DNA of 64,000 nt from Rhizophagus irregularis (lineage: Eukaryota > Glomeromycota > Glomeromycetes > Glomerales > Glomeraceae), in the NCBI RefSeq assembly GCF_026210795.1, contig NC_089457.1, positions 3,038,001 through 3,102,000 of the forward strand. The letters are read 5' to 3'. Of the stretch, positions 44,319-54,720 are shown piece by piece; position 1 is the stretch's first letter; each line of letters starts with the position of its first letter. Made by a program: the position numbers and the translations under genes. The notes under the pieces are model-generated. The model was not told the DNA's origin. It searched no databases and saw nothing but the letters and a program-made list of their open reading frames with translations.

Positions 44319-45196
44319 CGCTTTGATTATGTGAAAGAAATTGGTAGAGGTGGTTTTGCTACAGTATATTCAGCAATATGGAAAGATGGTCCGTTAAGTT
44401 ATAATAGGTATAAAAGGCAATATGAAAGATTTCATTTCAAAGAAGTTGCATTAAAATGTTTGGATAACTCTGAAAATATTACTAACGAATTTCTAAATGA
44501 GGTATGAAATTTCTCTATAAATTGAATAAATTACCTAATTACGTTAATTTATTTCGCTATATTTAAATAGGCCAAAACATATTCAATCAACGATCAAAGT
44601 TGGATTTCACATCATAATCGCAATTATCGTTTATCTACTGATCTTAAAATTCCTACATCTGTATATATTTCAGACATGGGATTATGTGGAGAAGCTAGTA
44701 ATGCAGATAAAACAAAAATTTATGGGGTTATGCCCTATATGGCTCCTGAAGTATTAAGAAGACGACCTTTTACTCAAGCAGCAGATATACTGTATATAGT
44801 TTTGGTATGGTTATGTATTTAATAATAGCTGGAAGACAACCTTTTGGAAATCGTGCACATAATATAGAATTATCATTAGATATATGTAAAGGAATTAGAC
44901 CTGAAATACCTGAAATACCTGAGTTGAAATCAAATCGCTATATTAACTTAATGAAAAAGTGTTGGGATTCAAACCCAGATAATAGACCAAATGTTAAATT
45001 AATTAGCGCCATTTTAGATGATGAAAAGAATGATCCTGTTGATAGAATTAATGATGAAGAATTTAAAGAAGCGGAAAGATATCTTTTTAAAGAATATAAG
45101 GAAGACGATAAATTAATTACTCATCCACAAGCTATATATACATCTCGATTACTCGATCCTTATACAGAAGGTCTTGCAATTGATTTTACAGAGTAA
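44319..45196 (+). pseudogene. Truncated TKL-like kinase lacking the catalytic loop
   Basis: Related to the last two exons of the 10081-15452 gene. The first piece starts mid-domain (FDYVKEIGRGGFATVYSAIW), keeps the VALK lysine and ends FLNE at 44501; a 69-bp intron (44502-44570) follows at the conserved place. The second piece has AKTYSINDQ, then jumps to VYISDMGLCGEA, so the stretch with beta4-beta5, hinge, helix E and the HxD loop is missing. A 5-nt insertion near 44787 shifts the frame; the open C-terminal part continues at 44807-45196 to QAIYTSRLLDPYTEG. The zinc ribbon and start codon are lost. It cannot make an active kinase. Confidence 0.85.
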
Positions 45197-45722
45197 GTTA
45201 TAGTATTCATTTAAATTTTATTATTTTCATCATTTTTATCATTTATTTTTGATAAGAAATTAATTAAAATTTCAAAATATCAATAGATCAAATAATGAAA
45301 AATAATTAGAAGAAATTTTACTAGACGAATTATAACATTTTTCTAGCTTATTATCAAATAAGTGGTATTTTATTTATTATAAATTAGGATATTAAATATT
45401 GGTATTTGTTCAACACTGATTATTAAGTATGTGTACATGTGTATACTTCTTTTCTTTTATATAAATAAAATCAGTTTGTAATTGAACAGATAAATTTTCG
45501 CAAAATTTTCATTTTGTTTTTAATTTGTTAATTTTAAAACACTTTATAATACTTCTCATGAAACTTGAATAATGACTAAATAAGAATTTACATGTGCACT
45601 TGTAAGAAGTTATTTAGGAATTATATTCGTAAAGCTGCAAACTAATAATTTAATTAAATATGATGTATTTTAGAACCGATAATCATAGTCCGGGGCGGTG
45701 ATCACCAGCTCGGGGATTTTTT
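45197..45722. other. 3' flank of the kinase pseudogene
   Basis: It resembles 15453-15790 and otherwise has no recognised feature. Confidence 0.5.
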
Positions 45723-47884
45723 GCTGAGCCACACGCATTTATTTATTTATTTATTTTATATCAAGCAGGAAATTGCCTACTGAGGCTATTACAATTCAAA
45801 AGAAAAGAAAGAAGTACTATAACAGAGAATTGCCACCCAAAGACGATCTAAGATCGAAATCAGGCCCTCACTTGCATTTAAGACGAACCTAGTTGAACCC
45901 TAACCCGTCCGATAAGGATCAAATAAAAAAAATATATACCACAAAAGGGACCCTGCAAATTATATTAACAAATAAAATATACAAAAGTGTCGATAGAAAA
46001 GACGGACTAGGAGTAAAGTTTTAAACGTGGTTAACCAAAAAATAAAATTAATGATCCGTATTTTTCTTTCGACCCCATCGGGTCGCAACCTGTAAATACT
46101 GCAAGAGGTCGAGTGATACGCACTATTCTAAATTGTTTGTTGATCGAAAATAAAATTGTCTATAAGATGTAGCTAAGCTACTAGGTGAGGGTAATTTGTG
46201 GTGACTCCATATAATGGTAAGAGGTTAAAAACCAAATGAAAATTTGACGTTTGTTGATCTTCCGGAGAGTCGAGGAAATTGTCTGGAAGGGGACGTAATG
46301 TTAGTACTGTGAGAAAAGTTGAGATTATAATTAGTATCGACGTTTCGTTTTTTTTTTGGCCTTAATTCAACTTCTTTCGTATCGTCCGAGGTATCGGAAT
46401 GATGTTGTTCGAACGTATAATGGACTTTTGTTCTTGGCAGGCGTTAGGAAATTGAATAAAAACATTCATTTCTTTGTTTATCTGACGTTGATTATTTGCT
46501 TTATTTTTGTTGTTCTTCAAATATTTCGAATATTTCTTCATATTGTGATGATAATCGTCATTAATAGTGTTAAATATCGTTTTTGTTGTTCACGTCGACG
46601 GATCCGCTTTACACTCGCTCCATGAGTAGTTGCTTCGGTTTGTTGCTCTTTGTTCATAATTAGGTAGGGTAATAGGTCTGGATAATGGATATTAAAGATT
46701 CTTCTAAAATAGGATCTAACTGTACTACTGTATCGATTGATCTTGTTGTAGGAGTCTTAGTATTAAAAGAAAAAGATGAAGATGAAGCTGAATTTTCAGC
46801 TGAAATCTGAAGAGACAATAATATCAGTTTCTTTTTCGGAACTACCAAACATTCCGAGAAGTGGTCGAGGTGCGAAGAACGGTACCAAGTACTTATAATC
46901 GTTCGCGTCAGGTGTGGTATGCGCTTTGCAATATTTGAGGTGTCTAATGGGCTTGTTGATAAAATTGTGATTTGAGAAAAAGAAATTTATATTTCTTGGC
47001 TGCAGCTAGCTGGTCTTCAAACTTGAGTGGAGCCTTCGTCGATTTTGATGAATTAAAGACGCGTCTAAAACGTTCTTTCTGTTTTTTCCGCGTTTTGGGA
47101 TTTCGGCTGGGCAGGAAACGAAAGTTAGAAAGTCACTTTCGATACATATGTGTGTATCCTAAATTTAAAATCGAGGCGGAGTCACGAGCGTGAATTGATT
47201 CGCAAAAGATTAGCGTGTGAGATTTTGTCATTAGTAAATCTTTAGTAGTGTCTTTAATGACGTCCGTCTTTGTAGTAGTAGGTTTAATATTGTGGAATAA
47301 TTGGTCTTTGAAGAAAAGTTTTTGATGATTGATGCAAGCACGTCGGTGATGTGACATAATAAAAGGAGAAGGTATGTTGCAACACTGTTGCAACTATGAG
47401 GTTTATGAATAAATTCGGATTGACTATTTGTATATGGACAAGGCATATAAATGTCAAAATAAAAACGGTATTTTTTGTAGGAAAAATTAAAAAAAGTCTT
47501 TGTATGACGATTTCGTTTGTTGGTTGGTATTCAAACCACGTGATAATATCTGATCGATTCTATCCAATAATTTTCGTCGGATCATGTTAAACTATTTTTG
47601 TTGAATACGTCGTGGGATGACTCTTTGTAGACAAAAGAAATGTGTAAGAATGCAGCTTATTTGGTATTTGTTCGTCGTGGAATTGTATCGGGGAGGATTT
47701 CATGTGATAATCATTTGGTGTGAATTTTTAGATGAATTTCATTGGTGCATGATTTTCGATCAGCAAGCTCAAAAAAGTAACTTCTTGATCGGCGAATTTC
47801 GTATAACCGGTTCGGTTTGATTTGATCACGTGAAAATTTTTCCAAAGGAGACCTGAAAGGAGTTTTTCGAAAAATTTTGAGTAG

Positions 47885-50519
47885 GAAATTATTAAATAAA
47901 AAAACTCTTTTCCCCTTTTTTTTATTTTGTTAGTTTTCCGCAGTAATTTCGCAAAGTCTTTTTTTAGTTTCTATTTGAAACGCTTAAGGGGACGAGGCCC
48001 AAGCGGGCACCTTGGTCTTATACAAGGTTTTTAGTTCTCATCTTATCCCACACTAAGGGACTATGTCAGCTTCAAACTACAACCAACCCAACTCTTCCGT
48101 GGCTCCATATGAACCTTCGAAACCTTATCCGCAGTTGGACGCACATTCTGATAGCAGACGAAATATTCCTGAAGGCAGACTTGCTAAAGATAATGTTTCA
48201 GAGACGACTATTAAACCACAGGATAACACACTTCCGACTATCATAGTCAAAGCTCCTTTACTTCCACCGAAACTTTCGACCTTTTCTTTTTTGGTCTCTT
48301 TCGAAAAATTTCACGTGACCGCTACATCTAAAGCAGGTTATAACAAGATCTACGAATGTAGGCGTTCAAAAAGTTTCTTTTTCGAGGTTGTCGATCAAAT
48401 ACCAGACACCAATGAAATTCACCTAAAGATATACACAAATGATCATCATATGTTATCTACCCCAATTCGGTATTATTCCACAAGCAAATTACCTAATCAT
48501 CGATTTCAAATATCGAAGTGCCTCACGCACTTTTTTTTACATCAACGAGTTATTTCTCGGCGTATTCAAAATAAATTTTTTAACATGATACGACTCAAGT
48601 TGTTAGATAGACTCAATCTGATAGCATCACGTGAAAGAAAAATCACATGTAGTAATAATATCACCAAAACCTTTTTCAACTTCTCTTACAAACGATACAG
48701 ATTTCATTTTGGTATCTATGTAGCTTGTAACCATCTACCTACAAAGAAGTCTCCCCATCAAAAAACAACACCATGCCGTACACCGTGCCCTTTTGTAAAA
48801 AATTTTAATCGACACGCTTGTAACCAACATCATCCGGCCATTGCTCAAATAATAAAAACTCCCTTAGAGGATAAGGCAGTAACAGCAACTAAGAATAACA
48901 TCGTTCATCACAAAAGTTTTCACGCCAACATAATTTATTGGAAATATAACGAAAACTCAAAGCAAAAGATCTTTTCGAATCGATTGGGTATTTCTTATAC
49001 AACGCGTTATGAAGCGCACAACCTTGACTCAATTTTACCACCTTATAAGGCTGTTGGTCCTATGTACACCAAGATTTACGAAAATTTCTCTCGTACGTTA
49101 AGTTCCAATCCACGTACAGCTGCACGGCAGAATGCTCATTTTGACCGATCTTGTAGACGTGTTTTCAACAATAATAAACCTAAATCTGGGATGGCTCTTA
49201 AACTCCGACATAAGATTAAACTGGCGAATCAACGGAAATTCCTTTTCTATGCAAATCATAAGATCTATAAACGGATTCCTCATTTAAATTTCAACATGGG
49301 ATTATTCAAATGCTTCCCAACCGTTCCTTTATTCCGTTTCCCATATGATCAGAATTGTACTCTTCTACATCTACCTGATGATAGGATATTTCCTCCTCAC
49401 ATTTCTTCTGCATTACGCAGTGTCAACCAGGATCAGGACTCCGATGATGAGAATAACTCTTCCGTCAAGGATGGCCGGGATGATACACCTGAAAATTCTT
49501 ATAAGGACTGGTATATCATGAATCTTATTGACGAACACTATGGTAAAGGTGCATCGGAATACATAGATGCCGTGCTTTTATTACAAGACTCTACAATTCA
49601 GCTTTCCTTGAGAGACGCATATATGCTAGGTTTAGATGATGATCGTATCAGTGAGATCAAAGCTCGAGATCACCTTAACGAACGGTCAAATGTCATTAAG
49701 GACATAAAAGATCATAACACCTCTGCCAAACATTATCTTAGGCGTACTAATGCTATGGAGTTTTTCACTCAAATGAACGATAATTTCGATGAACGTATGG
49801 CCAGTATTCGCAAATTCGCTTATGGAACGTCTAAAAAGACAAGCAGCGACAAACGAACTGTTGCATCAAAACGTCTTAGTACTTTGATAACAAATTTTGG
49901 ACAAAAATACAAGGATGAACATTACCCCTTTAAACCATACCGCGCTATTATTCGCGCAAATGATATCCAATATATAAAAGATGATCTTGGTGAAACCTCC
50001 GATGACACGAAAATCATAGAACGTCGCCAAAAAAAGCGTCGCGCCAGACATAATCATTATAATAATTACGGTGACCTCATACCTCTAACAAAAAAAATTT
50101 GTCTTTTCGATTGTAGGGATACCAAAGAAGAAGACTTCTTACCCTCTAATATAGATTTAATTTTTAAATTTCGTATTTGAAATAATTTAGTTTCTATATT
50201 ATGTAATTCATTTTTTGAATTTGTCGGTTCGTATTAAGTTAGATATTAACAATTACAAATAGTGTGAATCATTCCACCTATGACAGTATTTACAGGTGGC
50301 GACCTTGATGGTTGAAAGAAAAATACGGGTTAATTAGTTCACTTTTTAATTGGTTCATTGGTTCCTTTCTGATAGGGGAGGGGATCATTCTGGCTCGTTG
50401 GATTTAAAGAAGTTCGGGTCCGTCTTCGGGGGGATGATAGCTAGAAGTAGGATAGCACGGTTACGTTTATGTCCTGTTAATAGTCTGTCCGTCTTCACAT
50501 AAAATAAAATAAAATAAAT
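47885..50519 (+). mobile_element. Inner, intact single-ORF retroposon with (AAAAT)n tail
   Basis: A 2635-bp insertion flanked by a perfect 15-bp duplication, AAAAATTTTGAGTAG, at 47870-47884 and 50520-50534. It has an about 180-bp leader, one 705-aa ORF, an about 320-bp 3' UTR and a 3' tail of AAAAT units. A long target duplication of non-fixed length and a 3' A/T-rich tail point to LINE-type target-primed insertion. There is no reverse transcriptase or endonuclease in the unit, so it must borrow them. Base composition is richer in C and G than the surroundings. Confidence 0.85.
48063..50180 (+). CDS. 705-aa protein of the retroposon, ORF1/Gag-like candidate
   Basis: An intact ORF from an ATG at 48063 to TGA 50178. 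Residues 1-70 are low in complexity and Pro-rich. Residues 95-220 are basic with aromatic residues. A Cys/His group C238-x3-C242-x8-H251-x-C253-x2-H256-H257 follows and is partly conserved in the two decayed relatives, so it is probably a metal-binding nucleic-acid module. A basic stretch holds RRVFNNNKPKSG and RKFLFYANHKIYKRIPHL (365-408). Residues 450-480 are acidic. The C-terminus has RRQKKRRARH (654-663), a nuclear-localisation-like or RNA-binding patch. There is no RT (no F/YxDD), no endonuclease and no known domain that I recognise. Function as an RNA-binding ORF1 is inference. Confidence 0.75.
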   Translation: MSASNYNQPNSSVAPYEPSKPYPQLDAHSDSRRNIPEGRLAKDNVSETTIKPQDNTLPTIIVKAPLLPPKLSTFSFLVSFEKFHVTATSKAGYNKIYECRRSKSFFFEVVDQIPDTNEIHLKIYTNDHHMLSTPIRYYSTSKLPNHRFQISKCLTHFFLHQRVISRRIQNKFFNMIRLKLLDRLNLIASRERKITCSNNITKTFFNFSYKRYRFHFGIYVACNHLPTKKSPHQKTTPCRTPCPFVKNFNRHACNQHHPAIAQIIKTPLEDKAVTATKNNIVHHKSFHANIIYWKYNENSKQKIFSNRLGISYTTRYEAHNLDSILPPYKAVGPMYTKIYENFSRTLSSNPRTAARQNAHFDRSCRRVFNNNKPKSGMALKLRHKIKLANQRKFLFYANHKIYKRIPHLNFNMGLFKCFPTVPLFRFPYDQNCTLLHLPDDRIFPPHISSALRSVNQDQDSDDENNSSVKDGRDDTPENSYKDWYIMNLIDEHYGKGASEYIDAVLLLQDSTIQLSLRDAYMLGLDDDRISEIKARDHLNERSNVIKDIKDHNTSAKHYLRRTNAMEFFTQMNDNFDERMASIRKFAYGTSKKTSSDKRTVASKRLSTLITNFGQKYKDEHYPFKPYRAIIRANDIQYIKDDLGETSDDTKIIERRQKKRRARHNHYNNYGDLIPLTKKICLFDCRDTKEEDFLPSNIDLIFKFRI

Positions 50520-50644
50520 AAAAATTTTGAGTAGATTGAAAAATTCGATAGTGACATATTTAAGCGTTTTGATATAAAGGATAGTATAAAATTGTTATAT
50601 TTATAAAAAATAAATGGTATGAGGATCAGCTGAGCCACACGCAT

Positions 50645-50929
50645 GTATAGTCATGCTAACTATTTTTTTTTCGAGAAAGAGTCACGTGTAATGATGCAAT
50701 ATTTGTGCGACATAAAACCTAATATATATTAACACTCCGCCTTTCCCAGAAATAAATTTTTATCTCACTCCAGCTGGAAATGAGATTTTTATCTTCTCAA
50801 AAAACCCAGGACGACTCCAGTAATTGATTATGGTCAAAGTCCGGGACCCTTTAGGCTAACTCACAACTTCGTAGATGAGACGGCCTCTCTGGAAATGAAA
50901 AAAGGAAATAATTCGCAAGCAAAGGGTTA
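50645..50929. other. Intergenic DNA right of the nested retroposons
   Basis: No gene is seen. It leads into a gene remnant beginning near 50930. Confidence 0.4.
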
Positions 50930-51530
50930 ATGGTCGTGACTTTCCAAGACTACCAAAGAGGAGTTTCTTAGTTATGGAATGCCAGGTGGCCCTGCGAAAA
51001 GGCTTGCAGACTTCGCTAAAGAATGTAAGGAGAAAAGGTTTAGGGCCTTCTCCTCGTACAAAGAGTTTGTAGGAAGTGTTGAAAAAGTATGGGATTGGTG
51101 GTAATGGTTCTAGGCACAGTCCGTCAATTTCCGCCGAGTGAGTTTTTAATACTGTTTTTCATGATATTTATCATACTGTTAAGCTAACTTTTTTCACTCG
51201 AATTCTAAGCAACCTATCCACTCAAAGATGAAGACGTGGAGTTGTAACAATGTATAAAGGAAATAAAGCGCAGGTTGGGAAATATGGGGACTATGCTTGC
51301 CGATAGCAACGAAGCCATGCGCTGTGAATATATTTCGGCCGTTCTCCATGCTTCGCTCTACATTGTCAAAGAATAACTGATAAAGAACTTACCTTGTCTC
51401 CTCAACTCGAAATTGTTGGTGAAGAAAATACTGGATGAGTTGATTACGCAATCAAGGCCCTCAAGGAACTTAACATATGATTTGCGCAGAATCTGGTCGG
51501 TGTGAAGGTGTGAAAGTGCGTTACAGACAG
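50930..51530 (+). pseudogene. Remnant of a SAM-like / PD-(D/E)xK-like multi-copy gene
   Basis: A first piece reads MPGGPAKRLADFAKECKEKR then AFSSYKEFV, like the helical SAM-type segment found in many Rhizophagus repeats. A second, after a GT...AG-like gap, reads LGNMGTMLADSNEAMRCEYI then VLHASLYIVK, and LEIVGEENTG, VDYAIKALKEL near 51400-51470, a pattern (E...VDYAIK) I associate with PD-(D/E)xK-like nuclease folds. Stops and frame changes interrupt it. The family assignment is from memory and uncertain; the pseudogene status is clear. Confidence 0.45.
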
Positions 51531-53520
51531 CGTATAAAATCTATTCTAAATTTTGCCGGATTTTCCGAAAGATTTCTTGTAAAACCGAAATTCCAAAATT
51601 TTTTTTGGATATGGCATATTAGATTTCTGGGAAATTTTATTAGTACCGGAATCGGAATTTTCAATTTATTCTGGATTTTTTCCAAGCAACGTAACGCTTG
51701 GACAACAAGGTTGCGTACACGTTGCGTGCACGTGCACCAGAATATAAGCAGCAAAACATTAAAAATTCAAAGGTAAAAGGAAATTCCTAACCAAGTTACC
51801 GTTAGAAAACTGTTTCCATTTGTAATAACGTTGAAATCAAGGCTCAGCAGAAACGTACACGTACTCTACGTTGAGGAAATAATATGTCGACTTCATCTGT
51901 CCAACCACCATCTTATGAGGTCGTTTTTAACAATAAACAATCATGAGTAAATCCTTTCACTAACCTTACCCGTCCGAATTTGGTTTAAACTGAAGCTACG
52001 TTCTTTCTATTCCATCTAAAGCTTCTTTACTTCTTCCTATTTTCTTTCCTTTTAATCCCCCCTACTCTATTGCCTAATCATCCAGTCCTTTATCCATACG
52101 GAGAGGATAAAAATGGTATTGGATAATAGTATGAGAAAATGTCTCTAGATTATGCACAGCGCCTTCAGTTAAATATATTTGAAAATTAATAAAGTATTCT
52201 TTCCCACATCGGGCTTATATATCTTTTGCTTGTGTAAATGCTGTGTGAACTACTCATCAAATAAAGAAAACTGGTTTAATACATTTCATTTGTATCAGTT
52301 TCGAAATTTTAGTTACGTGATTTTTTAATGCAATTACTGTTGCGCATAATTTTATTTGGATTTCATTATATATTACAAGATAATAATATTTTTGCTTATA
52401 TATGTTAAATCCCTCCCCCCGAATTTTTTTACCTTACTCCGCATGTGAAAACATTATTTTGCTTCGCAGTAAATAAAAAAATTGATATCGAAATTAAGCC
52501 TTTTTTTGCTTCCTTCAGTACCTGATTATCCATTTTACTTTAAATAATACCCTGCAAGTTTAAGACGAATCCATTAAGTAATGGTACGAGAATTTCTTCG
52601 CGATATCACCGTTTCTATCAACTCGATAAATTTTTAGAGTTCGATTGGTGGGGTCAATTTAAAATATCCTCCTAGATAAAAATAACCATAATAATTAATA
52701 GAAATAACAAAATAAATATAATCAACAAATAAACAATCATTAGTCACTTACTTCAACATCTGCATCCATATAGTCTAACATTCTTTGGTGACAATAATCC
52801 TCAGAATCACTATTTGAATGTACCTCCACAACAAAATTCGGGGAACTGCAGGAAACGCCTCATTTAATCATTGGGCGATAATGCATTCCATCTGCAATAA
52901 AAAAAGGTTAAAAAGAATGTACAAACATGTAAACCATTTATATAATGAGAAAGAGAGGACGACGGAAGCATCCGGTCCACAAACCGTTCGATCAGGCGGA
53001 GGTAAGTAATAAGCTATCTATGGTCAAAAAATACCTGGCTACTTCCGTATTGTCCAACAAGTCTAGGGTTACTTCAGCATTGCTATCAATTTTATCATAA
53101 TTCAGCACGGAAAAGAAACGTTTATTGACATTCCAACAAAAAATAGCAATACCAGTTAGATTGCGAGTAATATGTAGGTACACCGTCATTTCAAGTTTAT
53201 CCTATTTAGTTCGTGACTTAACCAGTGCACGTGATCTTTCATGGAATACTGCGCCAAAAGTCATATGACGCAGTGACAGACTGTTCGTGATATAGTTTTT
53301 TGTAGTTTCGCCATAGTTTAGGTAATGCATGTACGGGCGAGGGTTTTATGCATGCTGTAATATTGTTTTTTTGACTACTGCACATAATTCATCTCTGGCT
53401 CAAAAATAAATTTTATAAACCATAATCTGCATAAGTTTTTTTATTGTGCTCATCATACTAATACTTTACTTGCAAAAAACTGATCGGATGTTATACTTCG
53501 CTCAAACACTTGAGATAAAG
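51531..53520. other. Intergenic DNA with no supported gene
   Basis: Short ORFs at 51477-51776 and 52818-53009 lack recognisable features. 51700-51750 is rich in AACGT/GTTGCGT words. Confidence 0.4.
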
Positions 53521-53529
53521 TAAATTCGT

Positions 53530-54110
53530 TCTAAATGGCAGACATCAAAGAGATCATTGTCTAATCAAAAGAGCTTTTGTGCAATTATTTAATATAAAGC
53601 ACAATCCTGTTTTACCAGTAGAAATTACAGAAAAAAGTGATCGGATTGAGCAATATTTGCGCCATAAATTAATTGTTTATGAACAGGCAAAAAGTAGAAG
53701 GGCTTTTATTTATAATATGGATACCAGAATGAAGACATAGAATAGTAGTTTCTCAAATAAAGCAACCTAAACAGAATGTATCGATTTCTTAGAGCAAATT
53801 AAAAAGGCTAATACTGTATATTGTTAACTGACGCAATAAGCATTTATCTAATATCTAATTTCTTCATCATTCTCGATTCTAGCATAATAAGTATATTTTT
53901 TTTTTCTGGCTTCGAACTTGTGAGAAACTGGGCGCGCAAAATATTTGAGCAATCTGATTACGAAAAGCATATGCATCACTCCCGCAAACCTATTCCTCCA
54001 GAACAGATTTCTGGGAAATGTGATCGGATAGAGGAATATTTGCGATTTATCAGAATTTATCAGACTGGAGACGCAAACAATAGATCAGAAAAACTCTGAA
54101 GATGATTCAT
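53530..54110 (+). pseudogene. Remnant with two copies of a DRIE-YLR module
   Basis: Two related pieces about 360 bp apart: ITEKSDRIEQYLRHKLIVYE near 53630 and ISGKCDRIEEYLRFIRIYQT near 54005. Each follows a short basic/Pro segment (NPVLPVE and RKPIPPEQ). Stops intervene. The family is not recognised. Confidence 0.35.
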
Positions 54111-54425
54111 CCAAAATTGTATGAGCATAAAATGGCGTTTGAGATTGATTTGTTAGCTCTGCTGTATTCTGACTAATGAATGGATTAGGTGGTATAATAA
54201 CTATATGATAAATAACCATAAGTACCCTGTGAAGCGGGGCGCGCCTCTGTAATATTGTCTTGTGTATCATTAAATTTGACCATCATGCGAATATTGTGTT
54301 GATTCAAAGGATTTAGTCCACGAATAAATTGTCCTCGGGCGTCATTCCTGCAATTTTACTAATTTTCTTAATTTGAGCTGAGAACTCTTCTACTAGCGTA
54401 TTTCCTTGAATAAGTTGAACAAAAA
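54085..54425 (-). pseudogene. Retrotransposon gag-like fragment
   Basis: On the minus strand: QGNTLVEEFSAQIKKISKIA then a frameshift to GQFIRGLNPLNQHNIRMMV and KFNDTQDNITEA. EEF...QI.KI.....PE....FI.GL.P is the signature of the central Retrotrans_gag region. The downstream tail (NPFISQNTAELTNQSQTPF) stays open at 54085-54270. It is a fragment only and not from the family of the 1-8600 element. Confidence 0.6.
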
Positions 54426-54439
54426 CAACTTTTTGAAGA

Positions 54440-54720
54440 TCGTGCACATGATCTAGAATTAGCATTAGATATATGTAATGGGATTAGACCTGAAATACTG
54501 AAATATCTGAATTGAAATCAAATTAGTATATTTATCTAATGAAAAAGTGCTGGGATTCAAATCCAGATAATAGACCAAATGTTAAACCAATTAGAGATGG
54601 GCAAATGAATTTAAATAAGCAGAAAAATGCTTCTTTAAAGAATACAAAGAAAACAATCAATTAACAACACATTCACAAGCTATTTATACTTGCAGTTGAT
54701 CTACAAAGTAAGTTATATTT
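54440..54720 (+). pseudogene. C-terminal fragment of a TKL-like kinase
   Basis: It matches the last about 90 codons of the 10081-15452 gene: RAHDLELALDICNGIRPEI, then MKKCWDSNPDNRPNV, then HSQAIYT. Single-base deletions and a stop break the frame. No N-lobe or catalytic loop is nearby, so it is an isolated relic and the third locus of this family in the window. Confidence 0.85.

Larger units (their letters stand above)
45739..50628 (-). mobile_element. Outer, older retroposon copy interrupted by a nested copy
   Basis: Flanked by a 16-bp target duplication, GCTGAGCCACACGCAT, at 45723-45738 and 50629-50644. The element is on the minus strand: an (AAAT)n tail abuts the left duplication. Its own sequence is 45739-47869 plus 50535-50628; the inner element fills the rest. 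Decayed coding pieces match the inner 705-aa protein: RRVFNSSKSTKAPLKFED then KYKFLF near 47000, and NIAKRIPHL near 46930, against RRVFNNN, RKFLFY and YKRIPHL. Further upstream PSPF...HHRRAC..H (about 47330-47380) matches its Cys/His motif. Several stops and frameshifts are present. Confidence 0.8.

Noticed and set aside
46356-47820. Plus-strand ORFs of 60-89 aa between the kinase pseudogene and the 705-aa ORF
   Set aside because: The minus strand here encodes recognisable pieces of the retroposon protein, so these are shadows of the outer element.
51477-51776. 99-aa plus-strand ORF rich in Phe and Trp
   Set aside because: It begins in the tail of a pseudogene and runs into AT-rich DNA without any recognisable motif.
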